Part shown: positions 16,767 through 24,963 of the stretch, one piece after another
How the letters are laid out: every line of letters begins with the position of its first letter
How positions within the stretch are numbered: the first letter of the stretch is position 1
DNA from: Putridiphycobacter sp045110285
GTDB taxonomy: Bacteria > Bacteroidota > Bacteroidia > Flavobacteriales_D > Crocinitomicaceae
NCBI GenBank assembly: GCA_045110285.1
Contig: JBGCGA010000017.1
Location: 6,773-70,772, forward strand
Direction of reading: 5' to 3'
DNA: 64,000 bases
Made by a program: the position numbers and the translations under genes
Notes under the pieces: model-generated
Database searches by the model: none
Told to the model about the DNA's origin: nothing
The model's input: only the letters and a program-made list of their open reading frames with translations

Positions 16767-17750
16767 TTATTTTAAGTCAGATAATTTAGACTTAAGGCTC
16801 ATGATTACGTCTACTTCAGTCGCATCAATTCCTTTTAATTCTGCTAAGTAATAAGAGGCCCAGTCAGTCAAATGAATCAAGTACAAAGCTTGGGTTAATA
16901 CATTATTGCCTTCCGCTTTTACTTCTGTAATAGAATCTGCATTTGCTTCAATAACTGGATTACAAAATTCCCAACGTTTGGTGTTTCTATAAAATTCTAG
17001 AGAATTACTTAGTTTTATCACTGCCACGTTTTTTCCACCGCCAGTCCAGCCAACTAATTCGTTATGATTCATTTCAGGGATGACTGCATTCCAGGCTAGC
17101 ATTTTACTGTTTTCATTCAATTGCTGTCTAAATCTAACTGCTACGCCTTCCATAGTTGGATTGGCATAAATTGCTGGAATTTTACCCAAACAGGCAGTAG
17201 CTACTACTTTACCTTCTTCTTGTATTTTAAGTTCTTTGGCATTTAGTAATTCAACCGCCTCTTCAATTTGACCAATAAAATCGTAATTTATTAAATTAAA
17301 AGCCTTTAGAATAAAAAAGTGTATAACCAAAGAATATGCTAACATGGCTCTTGGCTGTTCACCTCCTGGCACAATATAATGATGCCAATTGTTTTCTTTT
17401 GCCATTTCTAAGAGCGTTCCTCCTGATGTGATGACGGCAATGGTAGCACCTTTTGTGATACAAGCCTCAATTGCCATTAATGTCTCTTCAGTATCGCCAG
17501 AATAAGAGGTTGCAATCACTAGTGTTTTTTCATTTACAAATGACGGAATATTATAGTCATTAGTCGTATCAAACGGAACAGACAAATAATCGCGATTCAA
17601 CAACTTAGTTATTTTGGCACCAATACCAGAACCACCAAGCCCACAACACAAAATATTGTCGAATCGAACTTGTTTCGGAGCTGAAACTTTGTTACCTATT
17701 GCTACTGCTTCAGTTAGTTGCTTTGTGAAATTTGCAATTAGTTTATCCAT
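16767..17750 (-). CDS. SIS-domain bifunctional phosphoglucose/phosphomannose isomerase-like protein
   Basis: A 327-residue protein with two SIS (sugar isomerase) domains. The first holds CCGLGGSGIGAKITKL and VIATSYSGDTEETLMAIEA, the phosphate-binding Ser/Thr loops. A His in the NHNELVGW-like segment (PEMNHNELVGWTGG, about residues 230-245) corresponds to the catalytic region of archaeal-type PGI/PMI enzymes. The length (about 300-350) agrees with that group. It would interconvert glucose-6-P or mannose-6-P with fructose-6-P. It is divergent from lysS across a short gap with promoter boxes for both. Whether glucose or mannose is the main substrate is not decidable here. Confidence 0.85.
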   Translation of the reverse strand: MDKLIANFTKQLTEAVAIGNKVSAPKQVRFDNILCCGLGGSGIGAKITKLLNRDYLSVPFDTTNDYNIPSFVNEKTLVIATSYSGDTEETLMAIEACITKGATIAVITSGGTLLEMAKENNWHHYIVPGGEQPRAMLAYSLVIHFFILKAFNLINYDFIGQIEEAVELLNAKELKIQEEGKVVATACLGKIPAIYANPTMEGVAVRFRQQLNENSKMLAWNAVIPEMNHNELVGWTGGGKNVAVIKLSNSLEFYRNTKRWEFCNPVIEANADSITEVKAEGNNVLTQALYLIHLTDWASYYLAELKGIDATEVDVIMSLKSKLSDLK

Positions 17751-17770
17751 GTTAAAAATATCTAAGGGAG

Positions 17771-17778
17771 CAAATTTA
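17771..17778 (-). promoter_or_regulatory. -7 promoter box (TAAATTTG) for the SIS-domain isomerase
   Basis: Minus-strand TAAATTTG is an exact TAnnTTTG, 20 bases upstream of the isomerase ATG at 17750. No good TTG lies 17-23 bases further upstream. Confidence 0.4.
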
Positions 17779-17811
17779 GCATTTTTACGCTTAATAGCAC
17801 GTGGTTCTTAA

Positions 17812-17839
17812 TTGAAAAAAGAAAATTGAATTATCTTTG
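17812..17839 (+). promoter_or_regulatory. Promoter for lysS
   Basis: TTG at 17812-17814, 17 bases, then TATCTTTG at 17832-17839: both Bacteroidota sigma-factor boxes at accepted spacing. The -7 box is 14 bases before the lysS ATG, so the leader is very short. Confidence 0.65.
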
Positions 17840-17853
17840 GCAAAAAGTTTTAC

Positions 17854-19566
17854 ATGAGTTCAATTAACCTTTCAGAGCAAGAAATACAAAGAAGAGACAC
17901 GCTTGACAAATTAAGGTCAAAGGGAATTAACCCTTTTCCTGCAAATTTATTTCCAGTAAATATATTGTCTACAGACATTAAGGAAAGTTTTGAAGAGGGA
18001 AAAAAGGTGGTTATTGCTGGTCGATTAATGGCACGTAGAATTCAAGGTAAAGCCTCATTCGGAGAGCTACAAGATAGCGCTGGAAGAATTCAAGTTTATT
18101 TCAATAGAGATGAAATTTGCCCAGAAGAAGACAAATGGAAATACAATGAGCTTTATAAAAAATTGCTGGATATTGGTGATTTTATTGGAATTGAAGGGCA
18201 TTTATTTAAAACTCAGGTTGGAGAAATATCAGTTTGGGTAAAAGACTTTAAATTATTATCTAAAGCATTAAAACCTCTTCCGCAACCAAAAACGGATGAG
18301 GATGGTCAGGTACATGACGCCTTTACCGACCCTGAAATGCGTTACCGTCAGCGTTATGTTGATTTGGTTGTAAACCCGCACGTAAAAGATGTATTTGTAA
18401 AACGCACAAAGCTTTTTACGGCTATGCGTCAGTTTTTTACAGATGCTGGTTATTTTGAAGTTGAAACACCAATTTTGCAACCAATTGCAGGAGGTGCTGC
18501 CGCTCGTCCGTTCATTACGCACCACAATGCATTAGACATACCCTTATACCTAAGAATTGCGAACGAATTGTACTTAAAAAGACTAATTGTTGGTGGATTT
18601 GATGGTGTATTTGAATTTTCAAAAAACTTTAGGAACGAGGGAATGGACAGAACTCACAACCCCGAGTTTACAGCAATGGAAATTTATGTGGCTTATAAAG
18701 ATTATAATTGGATGATGGAGTTTACCGAAAAATTGTTGGAGCATTGCGCAACAGCAGTCAACGGGTCCTCAAAATCTATATTTGGCGAACATGAAATTGA
18801 ATTTAAGGCGCCATACAAACGTGTAACCATGCGCCAATCTATTATCGATTTTACTGGATTTGATATTGACGGAAAATCGGAGGAAGAATTAAGAGCAGCC
18901 GCTCTTGGAATGAATATTCCTGTAGACGAAACAATGGGTAAAGGAAAATTAATTGATGAGATTTTTGGTGAAAAATGTGAGGGCAATTATATTCAACCTA
19001 CTTTTATTATTGACTATCCAAAGGAAATGTCGCCACTATGCAAGGAGCACAGAGATAATCCAGAACTAACTGAACGTTTTGAGTTAATGGTTTGTGGTAA
19101 AGAAGTGGCAAATGCCTATTCGGAGTTAAATGATCCAATTGACCAAAGAGAGCGGTTTGAAGAGCAGTTAAAATTGGCTGCTAAGGGTGATGATGAAGCA
19201 GGTGAGTTTATTGATCAAGACTTTTTACGTTCTTTAGAGTACGGAATGCCGCCAACATCTGGCTTAGGGATTGGTATGGACAGACTAATCATGTACTTAA
19301 CAAATAATCCATCCATTCAAGAGGTATTATTGTTTCCGCAAATGAAGCCCGAAACCAAAGTTGCTGTGCCGGCTGTTGATTTAAATGATGAGCAAAAAGC
19401 AGTTTTAGAATTGTTAAAAGCAAATTCACCTCAAGCGTTAAACGACTTAAAAGAGGCATCAGGCTTGAGTAATAAAAAGTGGGATAAATCAATTAAGCAC
19501 CTAACCAAAAATAAGTTAGCTACAGTTACTAAAACAAATGATAATTTGTTGGTGGAATTGGTATAA
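17854..19566 (+). CDS. lysS: Lysyl-tRNA synthetase, class II
   Basis: Charges tRNA-Lys with lysine. The N-terminal OB-fold anticodon-binding domain spans about residues 55-160 (VVIAGRLMARRIQGKASFGELQDSAGRIQVY). The class II catalytic core follows with motif 1 around VETPILQPIAGGAAARPF, motif 2 FRNEGMDRTHNPEFTAMEIYVAY and motif 3 GLGIGMDRLIMYLT. At 570 residues it exceeds the usual ~500 because of a C-terminal extension (about 505-570) rich in Leu/Lys that looks like a small winged-helix or helical domain (VLELLKANSPQALNDLKEAS). The start gives the expected N-terminus and follows a strong promoter. No neighbouring gene seems to be cotranscribed. Confidence 0.97.
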   Translation: MSSINLSEQEIQRRDTLDKLRSKGINPFPANLFPVNILSTDIKESFEEGKKVVIAGRLMARRIQGKASFGELQDSAGRIQVYFNRDEICPEEDKWKYNELYKKLLDIGDFIGIEGHLFKTQVGEISVWVKDFKLLSKALKPLPQPKTDEDGQVHDAFTDPEMRYRQRYVDLVVNPHVKDVFVKRTKLFTAMRQFFTDAGYFEVETPILQPIAGGAAARPFITHHNALDIPLYLRIANELYLKRLIVGGFDGVFEFSKNFRNEGMDRTHNPEFTAMEIYVAYKDYNWMMEFTEKLLEHCATAVNGSSKSIFGEHEIEFKAPYKRVTMRQSIIDFTGFDIDGKSEEELRAAALGMNIPVDETMGKGKLIDEIFGEKCEGNYIQPTFIIDYPKEMSPLCKEHRDNPELTERFELMVCGKEVANAYSELNDPIDQRERFEEQLKLAAKGDDEAGEFIDQDFLRSLEYGMPPTSGLGIGMDRLIMYLTNNPSIQEVLLFPQMKPETKVAVPAVDLNDEQKAVLELLKANSPQALNDLKEASGLSNKKWDKSIKHLTKNKLATVTKTNDNLLVELV

Positions 19567-19579
19567 GAAGATAGTTGAA

Positions 19580-19726
19580 TTAAAGTAAGAATTTGTTGAG
19601 AATCACACCAAGAGTTCCCTGCGTTTTAGAGTCTTTGCTTGCATTCGTATCCATTTCCTCCTGGTATTTGAAACGGACGGGTGACGCATTTAAAAATTCA
19701 ATACTCGAACCCCAACCCAAATAATT
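19580..19726 (-). pseudogene. Probable 3' remnant of an outer-membrane/secreted protein gene
   Basis: Immediately downstream of the cupredoxin stop (TAG at 19729-19727) the same minus-strand frame stays open for 48 codons to a TAA at 19580-19582. The peptide reads like a genuine C-terminus: starts NYLGWGSSIEFLNASPVRF and ends TLGVILNKFLL, with alternating hydrophobic residues as in a barrel strand. It has no start codon of its own, and nothing suggests read-through of the TAG. I interpret it as the tail of an older gene whose 5' part was lost or replaced. A chance open frame cannot be excluded at this length. Confidence 0.35.
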
Positions 19727-20311
19727 CTACTGCACTATCAACAATTCCTGCTTACCATCTAACATAACACAATAGATACCTACAGGAAAAAACGAAATAT
19801 CAATAGTTTCAGACAGGATTAAATTACTTTTTACATATACTAGTTGGCCTTGCATGTTATAAATTTTAACATTCAAAGAATTTTCAATAGTAATTGAATT
19901 TGAAGCCGGATTAGGGAACATAAGACTTGCTTTTTTAGAGTTTTCTTCGGCAATACTAGCGGTGCCAGCCTCAACAATTATTATGCTCTTCATGCCCATT
20001 GTAGCGTGCGGAATACATAAGTTATAGTAAGTTCCAGGGCTATCAATTGTAAATTTTTCGCTTGTTGTTGGGGCCCCAAACCCAACATAAAATCCACCAT
20101 TGTAGTTAGCAGCATTATTGACCCAATCAATAGAGTCAACTTCAGTAATGCTGTGATAACCATTGTTAACAAGTTGAATGGTATCGCCAACTTGCACATA
20201 CAAGGTATCTGGCGAAAAATAATGGTCGGTTGCTTCTAGTAAATGCGTTGCTTGTCCATGGCTGATAAGTGCAAGGATAGTAGTTAAAATGATAGTGAAA
20301 AGTGTTTTCAT
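19727..20311 (-). CDS. Secreted cupredoxin (plastocyanin/azurin-like) with T9SS type A sorting domain
   Basis: A 194-residue exported protein. Signal peptide 1-21 (ends ISHGQA). Residues about 22-115 form a blue-copper domain: a His in NNGYHSITE, and the cluster NLCIPHATMGM whose spacing Cys, +3 His, +8 Met equals that of plastocyanin (C-x2-H-x4-M). All four type I copper ligands are therefore present. Residues about 125-194 are a type A T9SS sorting domain (FPNPASNSITIEN, KIYNMQGQLVY, PVGIYCVMLDG, ending in VQ). It should be exported by SprA-dependent T9SS and attached or released at the cell surface as an electron carrier or copper-binding protein. No oxidase or reductase partner lies adjacent. 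Confidence 0.88.
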   Translation of the reverse strand: MKTLFTIILTTILALISHGQATHLLEATDHYFSPDTLYVQVGDTIQLVNNGYHSITEVDSIDWVNNAANYNGGFYVGFGAPTTSEKFTIDSPGTYYNLCIPHATMGMKSIIIVEAGTASIAEENSKKASLMFPNPASNSITIENSLNVKIYNMQGQLVYVKSNLILSETIDISFFPVGIYCVMLDGKQELLIVQ

Positions 20312-20333
20312 TGTTTGATGTCTTCTTTATTCA

Positions 20334-20341
20334 CAAAAATA
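20334..20341 (-). promoter_or_regulatory. -7 promoter box (TATTTTTG) before the cupredoxin gene
   Basis: Minus-strand TATTTTTG matches TAnnTTTG, 22 bases upstream of the cupredoxin ATG. No convincing -33 element is visible. Confidence 0.35.
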
Positions 20342-20379
20342 TAGAATAATGCAGTGGGCTTTTACTGAAAATCTCATTT

Positions 20380-20399
20380 TATTGTTGTACTCAACAATA
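20380..20399 (-). terminator. Hairpin between the metallo-hydrolase and cupredoxin genes
   Basis: An 8-bp perfect stem (TATTGTTG / CAACAATA) with a 4-base loop begins 11 bases beyond the metallo-hydrolase stop on the minus strand. There is no strong T-run after it in that direction, so it is either a weak terminator or an RNA-stabilising hairpin. Confidence 0.35.
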
Positions 20400-20410
20400 T
20401 TTTAAAAAAA

Positions 20411-21094
20411 TTAATAGGGAATTGATATCGTTTGACCTTGATTTACCAATAGTACCACTTTATTTGGTTTAGAATTTGTAGTCTTCATAGTGGGATAAAA
20501 ATGATAGATTCCGAGCATTTTTGTGTCGATTGCTAAATTTTGTTTTTGAATTTGCTTAGCTGTCCAATACGGTACAAACGCCCAGTCTAAATTTTTCATG
20601 CTCAGCGCTATGTCTGATGTTTCAGTGTCTCCATAAAAATATATTCTCTTCCCATGCCATGTAATTAAATATGAATAATGCTTAAAAGATAAATTATGTT
20701 CAGTTTTAATTGCTTGAATACTAAACTGAGGGGTAGTTTTACTTACGCGATCTAACTTTTTTATATTCCACTTTCCATATTTTACTCCACCCTTAGTTCT
20801 TAGTGTTTTTCTCATGTTTTTTCTCGAGTAATGATCGGGATGCTTGTGTGTAAATATAAATATCGAATTTTCCTTTATGCTATCAAGTTCAGCTTTATCA
20901 AACTGCATATAATTGAATGCACCAGATTTATATGGAAAATCAACGTAGATATTTAGATTATTATCTGTCAGGTGCAGTCCGCAATTTCCAATGAATTTGA
21001 TTTTTATTTCGTTTAATTGTCCGTACCCCACCTTTGCAGATAAAACAATTGTTAAAATCGCTAAAAAACAAATTACTTTTCTATTTAGGGTCAT
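20411..21094 (-). CDS. Exported MBL-fold metallo-hydrolase
   Basis: A 227-residue protein with an N-terminal signal peptide (FLAILTIVLSAKVGYG). The metal-binding motif HxHxDH is present as THKHPDHY near residue 82, and further ligand-type elements are the His in KTEHNLSF and the Asp in YFYGDTETSD. The pattern resembles the UlaG/Lactamase_B_2 branch of the metallo-beta-lactamase superfamily, which hydrolyses diverse esters, lactones or phosphodiesters. The C-terminal part (IYHFYPTM) keeps a late His. The protein would act in the periplasm or at the membrane. Substrate is unknown and the neighbours do not indicate a pathway. Confidence 0.85.
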   Translation of the reverse strand: MTLNRKVICFLAILTIVLSAKVGYGQLNEIKIKFIGNCGLHLTDNNLNIYVDFPYKSGAFNYMQFDKAELDSIKENSIFIFTHKHPDHYSRKNMRKTLRTKGGVKYGKWNIKKLDRVSKTTPQFSIQAIKTEHNLSFKHYSYLITWHGKRIYFYGDTETSDIALSMKNLDWAFVPYWTAKQIQKQNLAIDTKMLGIYHFYPTMKTTNSKPNKVVLLVNQGQTISIPY

Positions 21095-21190
21095 AATTTA
21101 AGTATGAAAGTTTGTGCCAATATAATAATGAATTAATACAGAAATAAGCAATAAGTGACAGAACGCTTATTTTTTTGACCAGCCGATAAG

Positions 21191-22015
21191 CTAATGTTGT
21201 GGGTCTCCTTTTTTTTGATTGCCAATTGCAGTTTTTATGAGTTTGTATTGTGTTTTAGATAAGGGTATTTTCCCATTGTAATTTTCAAAATATATTTTAG
21301 CACTTTGCGAATTCCCTTTTATCTCAATGATGTTTTCTATGTTTACAAGGTAAGATCTATGACATTTTTCCAGAAAAGGTAGTTGTAAATGAACCTTTGA
21401 AAGTGTTTGCCTGAAGGTTTTGGAAGATACCTTATTATGCACATCATTAAAATAGATATCAATATAATTTTCAACTGCGTGGATGAAAAGCAAATCTTTT
21501 TTTTGTAATGCTAATTTTTCATTTTTATTATCTCCGATAATTGCCACTGAATTTTGAGAAATAGGAAGGATGCGTTCACCAAACTTATGTCTTAAGTAAA
21601 GAAAGACAGGTGCAATAACTGGAATCATGGCAATAACTATATGTGTGTAGTACCACCAATGAGATTGAAATGAATAGCTTAATTTATTTACAATAAAATG
21701 ATTGTATAAATAAATTGTAGTTCCAGAAAAAATAAAGAAACCAATTGTAGAAAGTATTTCATTCCATATCACCCATATTTTATTAACCCTGACGTACCAT
21801 ATGTTTTCAATGGCAGTCTGTATAAAAAATGTAATAGACAGCACTAACCCAAAACCTAGTAAAATTATAGTCCTATTATCTGATTCAAATAAATTTGTAT
21901 CAAACGGCTCCAAAAAAATGATGACAACAGATAAAAAACTGCCTAAAATAACCGCAGCTAAAGCTTTTCTTCGGAGAGATGATAAAAAGTGTATTTGGTT
22001 GGTTAGAAAACTCAA
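21191..22015 (-). CDS. Membrane-bound LytTR-family DNA-binding regulator
   Basis: A 274-residue protein with four predicted membrane helices in residues about 17-160 (LAAVILGSFLSVVIIF, IILLGFGLVLSITFFI, ILSTIGFFIFSGTTIYLY, YTHIVIAMIPVIAPVFLYL). These are followed by a LytTR DNA-binding domain (about 175-265: LLFIHAVENYIDIYF, SSKTFRQTLSKV, FLEKCHRSYLVNIENI, IPLSKTQYKLI). Such four-helix LytTR proteins are common in Bacteroidota and lack a receiver domain, so the membrane part presumably senses the signal or tethers the regulator. No cognate histidine kinase gene is adjacent. Its targets cannot be inferred from this window. Confidence 0.88.
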   Translation of the reverse strand: MSFLTNQIHFLSSLRRKALAAVILGSFLSVVIIFLEPFDTNLFESDNRTIILLGFGLVLSITFFIQTAIENIWYVRVNKIWVIWNEILSTIGFFIFSGTTIYLYNHFIVNKLSYSFQSHWWYYTHIVIAMIPVIAPVFLYLRHKFGERILPISQNSVAIIGDNKNEKLALQKKDLLFIHAVENYIDIYFNDVHNKVSSKTFRQTLSKVHLQLPFLEKCHRSYLVNIENIIEIKGNSQSAKIYFENYNGKIPLSKTQYKLIKTAIGNQKKGDPQH

Positions 22016-22179
22016 TTTATTTTGGCATTTATAGCTATAAGTCGGTCATTTTTTACTCGGGCTGGAGTACAATATAATTAAATTAACGCCAAATTGTTTT
22101 TAAGCTCCAGTCGCAAGCGCTTTAAATAATTGATTTATAGTCGTTATCTCTATCAAATTGTTAGTATCACTTGCATCAA

Positions 22180-22653
22180 TTATAGGTTTTGTTGTGCAGT
22201 CGATTTTTTTACCACTTTTTCAAAACATTTACTATTTTCAATACCAGTATATTGACCATAATTAGCAATTAACTTATATCCACTTTTTTTATACAATGCA
22301 ATTGCCTCAGGTTGCTTAGTGCCTGTTTCTAAAACACACTTTTCATAAGATAATTCAGCAGCCCATTTTTCTAATTCAGATAATATAAGGGAAGCAGCTC
22401 CTTTTCCTCTGTTATTTTCAGAAGTATACATTCGCTTAATCTCCACAGTTTTTTTATCAAATTGCTTTATTGCACCACATCCTACAGCTATTTTGTTATC
22501 AAAAGCTATCACTACATATTTTATATTGTCAATCTTATTAAATTGAGCATAAAAAGCATGTTCGTTACCATCTCTTTTAGCTAAGTCAATATCTAATAGA
22601 TTGACCAATTTGATAAAGTCTTTATTTTCAGCGTTAGCTCTTAATAGTTTCAT
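22180..22653 (-). CDS. GNAT family N-acetyltransferase
   Basis: A 157-residue acetyltransferase. Recognisable elements are VVIAFDNKIAVGCGAIKQF (strand pair), VEIKRMYTSENNRGKGAASLILSELEKWA with the acetyl-CoA pyrophosphate loop (R-G-K-G-A), and the terminal LETGTKQPEAIALYKKSGYKLIANYGQYTG typical of this GNAT subgroup. The domain is complete by about residue 145. The last 13 residues follow an A7 run (T7 on the plus strand at 22204-22210). In the -1 frame the reading continues for about 34 further codons to a TAA at 22100-22102, so the annotated C-terminus may be altered by a slip or indel. Substrate unknown. Confidence 0.88.
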   Translation of the reverse strand: MKLLRANAENKDFIKLVNLLDIDLAKRDGNEHAFYAQFNKIDNIKYVVIAFDNKIAVGCGAIKQFDKKTVEIKRMYTSENNRGKGAASLILSELEKWAAELSYEKCVLETGTKQPEAIALYKKSGYKLIANYGQYTGIENSKCFEKVVKKSTAQQNL

Positions 22654-22746
22654 TTTCTTATATTATAGACTGCAATTGCTGAAAGAAAATTTTCGCATTA
22701 AAAATTCACCTGTATTCGGGTTTAGCACAAAACCAAATTTACAATT

Positions 22747-22830
22747 TTACCGTTTCTTTAAAATTTGGCGGTCTTTGTTCATATGTTTCAACTTTTGGTC
22801 CGACTCATAATCCTTGTTATTTTTAAACAT
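22747..22830 (-). CDS. Possible 27-residue small protein downstream of the bestrophin-like gene
   Basis: An ATG at 22830 opens a 27-codon frame ending in TAA at 22747-22749, 17 bases after the bestrophin-like stop in the same direction. The peptide is very charged (begins MFKNNKDYESDQ and ends DRQILKKR), unlike random AT-rich translation. Without homologues this is only a candidate; it may be a gene fragment. Confidence 0.2.
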   Translation of the reverse strand: MFKNNKDYESDQKLKHMNKDRQILKKR

Positions 22831-22847
22831 GCTTAGGCATAGGTTTA

Positions 22848-23876
22848 CTACATCAATATTCCATCTTTGGCCTTAATTGCTGGCGGTAAATCTGTTTCGT
22901 TTAACATTTGACGCATATCTATTTCTATCGTTCTGCATAGTGAGAGCATTGGAATATCATTTGCCATTCCCTGAAAAGGGTTTTCTGTGAAGTCACCAAC
23001 TGAATCCATCATAAAGTATATCCAACTGATGACAGCTATAACCGGTGTGGATAGCCAAACACCCCAATTGCCTAGTTTTAATATTTCAGGTATCAATCCG
23101 AAAGGCAGTAGAAGTATAAATATAGTAACAAAGTACTGGCTCATATTAGCATATTGTCTTGGTAAAGGAAACTTTTTTATTCGTTCATTTTTTCCTTGAA
23201 GTGTATAGAAACTTTTAAGTAAATTCCCCATTTCCATGTGCCTGAAATCATCAATTAATCCATTTTTACGGAGTTGTGCTAAATCTCTAGATTGCTCATT
23301 GATAATTTGTGTGGCCGTATTTACTGCCCCAACTAATCTGTCATGTTCTTCAGGAAGTAACAATAATTCTACCTTTGTTACTTCATCATCTACTAAGCCT
23401 ACACCAAACTTGTTTTGATAGTAACTTGCATTTTTAGCAGTAAAGCCACCTTGGCTAACATGCTCCCATGGAGTTGGAACAAGTAGTTGACTTCTATGCG
23501 CGTATAGCCATGCTATGTGTCTATACACCAACCGTTTTTTGATTGAGGCAATTTGTTCAGGAGACCTTGTATTTTCATTATGCAAATTACTAACATATCC
23601 GTCAACCATCATGCCCCAGGTTCTGCTATCATTTACAATTCCTCCCCATATTTTTCTGGCTTCCCACATTCTATCATAGGCTTGATTATTTTTAAAACCT
23701 AAGTAAAATGCGACAGCTGTTCCTATCACCGAAATCGCTATCCAAGGAAGTGAAATAGTTATTATTTTAAAATGAAACAAAGCCGTCATTAAAGATGAGA
23801 AAAGCATGAGCAGCAGCATGATTGGCCATCCCCATTGAAAAAATTTTTTAATACCTAGGTTTTTAGTTACTATCAT
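22848..23876 (-). CDS. Bestrophin-like (UPF0187) membrane channel protein
   Basis: A 342-residue protein of the bacterial bestrophin family, homologous to eukaryotic Ca-activated chloride channels; bacterial members form pentameric ion channels. Characteristic elements are the first two helices (WGWPIMLLLMLFSSLMTALFHF and LPWIAISVIGTAVAFYLGFKNNQAYDRMWEARKIWGGIVN), where the N-x-A-Y-x-R-x-W-E-A-R motif is diagnostic. Later helices follow (MSQYFVTIFILLLPFGLIPEI, VWLSTPVIAVISWIYFMMDSVGDFTENPFQG). The ENPF-G-x-NDIP-L segment near residue 300 is the conserved post-helix motif. No calcium-sensing extension is apparent. It is probably a stand-alone gene. Confidence 0.92.
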   Translation of the reverse strand: MIVTKNLGIKKFFQWGWPIMLLLMLFSSLMTALFHFKIITISLPWIAISVIGTAVAFYLGFKNNQAYDRMWEARKIWGGIVNDSRTWGMMVDGYVSNLHNENTRSPEQIASIKKRLVYRHIAWLYAHRSQLLVPTPWEHVSQGGFTAKNASYYQNKFGVGLVDDEVTKVELLLLPEEHDRLVGAVNTATQIINEQSRDLAQLRKNGLIDDFRHMEMGNLLKSFYTLQGKNERIKKFPLPRQYANMSQYFVTIFILLLPFGLIPEILKLGNWGVWLSTPVIAVISWIYFMMDSVGDFTENPFQGMANDIPMLSLCRTIEIDMRQMLNETDLPPAIKAKDGILM

Positions 23877-23999
23877 CTTATCTGAATTTATGTGTTACCA
23901 AAATAGTTTTAACCTAAATGTCTGGATTCTGTTATTTTAAATTTTCCGATAGGCTGACTAAAATTAGGCATTTATGTCTAAATGCACTAGTTGTTATTT

Positions 24000-24650
24000 T
24001 TATTTTTTTGTTGTAGCCTGTTTTATTTTTTCATTTATTATTTCGCTGATCTCATTTGCTCTATCTACAATCATAAAGTGTTCACCGCCTTCAATTACAA
24101 TGGTGTTTTTACCTTTAGGAGTGAGCAGTTTATCCTTTGAACCGCCAATTTTAATCAAATTTGATAGCTTTGTTTGATTCTCCCAATTCATTAGTTCTCG
24201 TATTGCCCATTTCGCAAATTTTAAATCAGTATCATCTAAAATTGAGTTCAAAAGTTCTTTTTTGTCTGTTCCAAAGAGAAAATGAGCTATTGGTTTTGGA
24301 GGATTAAATAAACTTTCAGGAATCAACTCTATTAGTTTAGATTTGCCAGCAAGTTTGATTACCCCATTTAAATCATCTCTTGTTTCTGCCGAGGAGATTA
24401 AAATTGTAAAAATTGGATTTAATATTTTACTAATTTCAGTTGCAATTAGGCCTCCAAAACTGACGCCTAGAATTCCGAAATCATTCTCATTTCTTAAATC
24501 ATATTTATCAATTAGTCTTTGAGAATAATCAATGATTGACTCCTTAATCAGTGGTTTAATCCAAGAAATTGTAACCAATTCATATTCAATAGATAAATAG
24601 TTAAAGACCCTTTCATCTGCTCCAAGTCCGCTTAAGGTATATATTTTCAT
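24000..24650 (-). CDS. Alpha/beta hydrolase (esterase/lipase-like)
   Basis: A 216-residue protein with the fold's nucleophile elbow in FGILGVSFGGLIATEI (Ser near residue 66), a likely acid in the strand around GGSKDKLLTPKGKN, and the catalytic His in IEGGEHFMIVDRANEI near residue 200. The N-terminal MKIYTLSGLGADERVFN (Leu-Ser-Gly-Leu-Gly) matches the oxyanion-loop position of small cytosolic hydrolases of Bacteroidota. No signal peptide. Substrate unknown; esterase or acyl hydrolase. The stop is 123 bp upstream of the bestrophin-like start in the same orientation. Confidence 0.85.
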   Translation of the reverse strand: MKIYTLSGLGADERVFNYLSIEYELVTISWIKPLIKESIIDYSQRLIDKYDLRNENDFGILGVSFGGLIATEISKILNPIFTILISSAETRDDLNGVIKLAGKSKLIELIPESLFNPPKPIAHFLFGTDKKELLNSILDDTDLKFAKWAIRELMNWENQTKLSNLIKIGGSKDKLLTPKGKNTIVIEGGEHFMIVDRANEISEIINEKIKQATTKK

Positions 24651-24963
24651 ATTGAATGCAATTTCTGCCTGAAATTAGTTTTAGGTTTTGCCTTAATAAT
24701 TTGAGCTAATCTCTTAAAGCCCGTTGCAAAATTTATTGAGGATATTTGTTTTTTTAGGTTGTTTAAAACTGTGCGTTCCATTTTAAAGGCGGGTAAAAAC
24801 CATGACACAATACAGCCATTTGTTAATTTTTAATAAGCATCTAAAAACACTTAAAACCACAGCTGCGCTCAAATATAAGAAAATGAATGAACTAGAAGTT
24901 TACCGTGCCTATAAAAAATAATAAATGTAGCGCAGTTAAAAAGCATGTGTGTGGAGTCCAATT
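24651..24963. other. 313-bp intergenic region without a convincing gene
   Basis: Lies between the end of the nucleoside transporter gene (24964) and the start of the hydrolase (24650), both on the minus strand. It holds a 39-codon plus-strand frame from ATG 24802 to TAA 24921 (begins MTQYSHLLIF), with a purine-rich stretch upstream, but no recognisable domain. No tRNA, strong terminator or repeat was seen. It most likely contains the hydrolase promoter and the transporter transcript end. Confidence 0.4.

Noticed and set aside
22060..22110. Inverted repeat CTGGAG / CTCCAG downstream of the LytTR gene start region
   Set aside because: Only 6 bp of complementarity separated by about 40 bases; likely chance.
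24802..24921. 39-codon plus-strand frame in the intergenic region (begins MTQYSHLLIF)
   Set aside because: No recognisable motif and no promoter box close by; recorded only as content of the gap.
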